Shown piece by piece: positions 37,938 through 38,050 of a DNA stretch of 38,050 bases. Made by a program: the position numbers and the translations under genes. This DNA comes from a virus. The notes beneath the pieces are model-generated. The model saw only the letters and a list, made by a program, of their open reading frames with translations. It ran no database searches and had not been told where the DNA came from. The stretch covers positions 1-38,050 of IMG/VR virus record IMGVR_UViG_3300021405_000036. One strand, 5' to 3'. The stretch's first letter is position 1, and every line of letters starts with the position of its first letter.

Positions 37938-38050
37938 GATTTTCCCCTTTGATAACCACCTGGTTTTTTATAATCACTTTCCATTTTAACCGCTTCTAAA
38001 TCCTCAGTGTAATCATTAGGGTCTTTTATTTTTGGGGGTTTTTTCGAACA
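37934..38050 (-). CDS. Partial second view of 73-aa gene, cut by contig end
   Basis: C-terminal part of the gene at 220-441. The single missing A relative to the left copy would break its frame; left copy is likely correct. Confidence 0.5.
   Translation of the reverse strand, partial: CSKKPPKIKDPNDYTEDLEAVKMESDYKKPGGYQRGKS

Larger units (their letters stand above)
37715..38050. repeat. Terminal direct repeat, right copy
   Basis: Repeats 1-337 with one substitution (A at 38028 for C at 314) and one missing A. The errors lie in the last 25 bases only. Genes here are second views of those at 1-441. Confidence 0.93.

Noticed and set aside
1-38050. CRISPR arrays, tRNA genes, insertion sequences, integrase
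   Set aside because: I saw no regularly spaced repeats, no cloverleaf-like segments, and no transposase or integrase motifs. Repeats present are explained above.

Overview
The window is a circularly closing phage genome. Bases 1-337 recur as 37715-38050, with one substitution and one indel near the contig end, so the unique genome is about 37.71 kb. It is AT-rich, densely packed with overlapping stop/start codons, and has no tRNA, ribosomal or host metabolic genes. The head genes follow the P22 order (terminase, portal, scaffold, coat, gp4-like, gp10-like, then three ejection-protein candidates). I infer a short-tailed P22-like podovirus of a bacterium, probably a proteobacterium. The host cannot be fixed from sequence alone. 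I see no integrase, CI repressor or DNA polymerase.

Layout. Minus strand, 24305 down to 1 and across the junction to 34797: late genes. These are a TerS-like gene, a block of very small genes holding a structured non-coding element (22425-22773), TerL, portal, scaffold, a DNA methyltransferase inserted before the coat gene, coat, tail accessory and ejection proteins, tail and fibre proteins, tiny genes at the junction, two paralogous virion proteins, a T4-type lysozyme and a VRR-NUC nuclease. A short plus-strand cassette with its own promoter (6044-6387) interrupts the block and may act in lysis.

Early region. A divergent control region at 28086-28200 carries a dyad operator between a Cro-like gene and the rightward operon. 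The leftward arm (28085 down to 24787) has small genes, a winged-helix replication initiator and a cold-shock protein. Three iterons lie inside the initiator gene, as in lambdoid origins. The rightward arm (28201-34184) carries a recombination set (Sak4-like ATPase, SSB with a DDDIPF tail, Cas4-like nuclease), an Acb2-like cyclic-nucleotide sponge candidate, an AlpA-like DNA-binding protein, an HNH/AP2 protein with a degenerate active site, an SF2 helicase and small zinc-ribbon proteins.

How it fits together. The initiator, helicase and recombination proteins would copy the genome using host polymerase. A leftward promoter near 24400 would then drive packaging and virion genes. The strongest unexplained element is the roughly 320-nt GC-rich, hairpin-dense segment between two 13-bp direct repeats at 22425-22773. 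Other points of interest are the in-gene iterons, a small gene broken by a single ochre codon, an ssb remnant, and a shared N-terminal module recombined among three small proteins on both strands.
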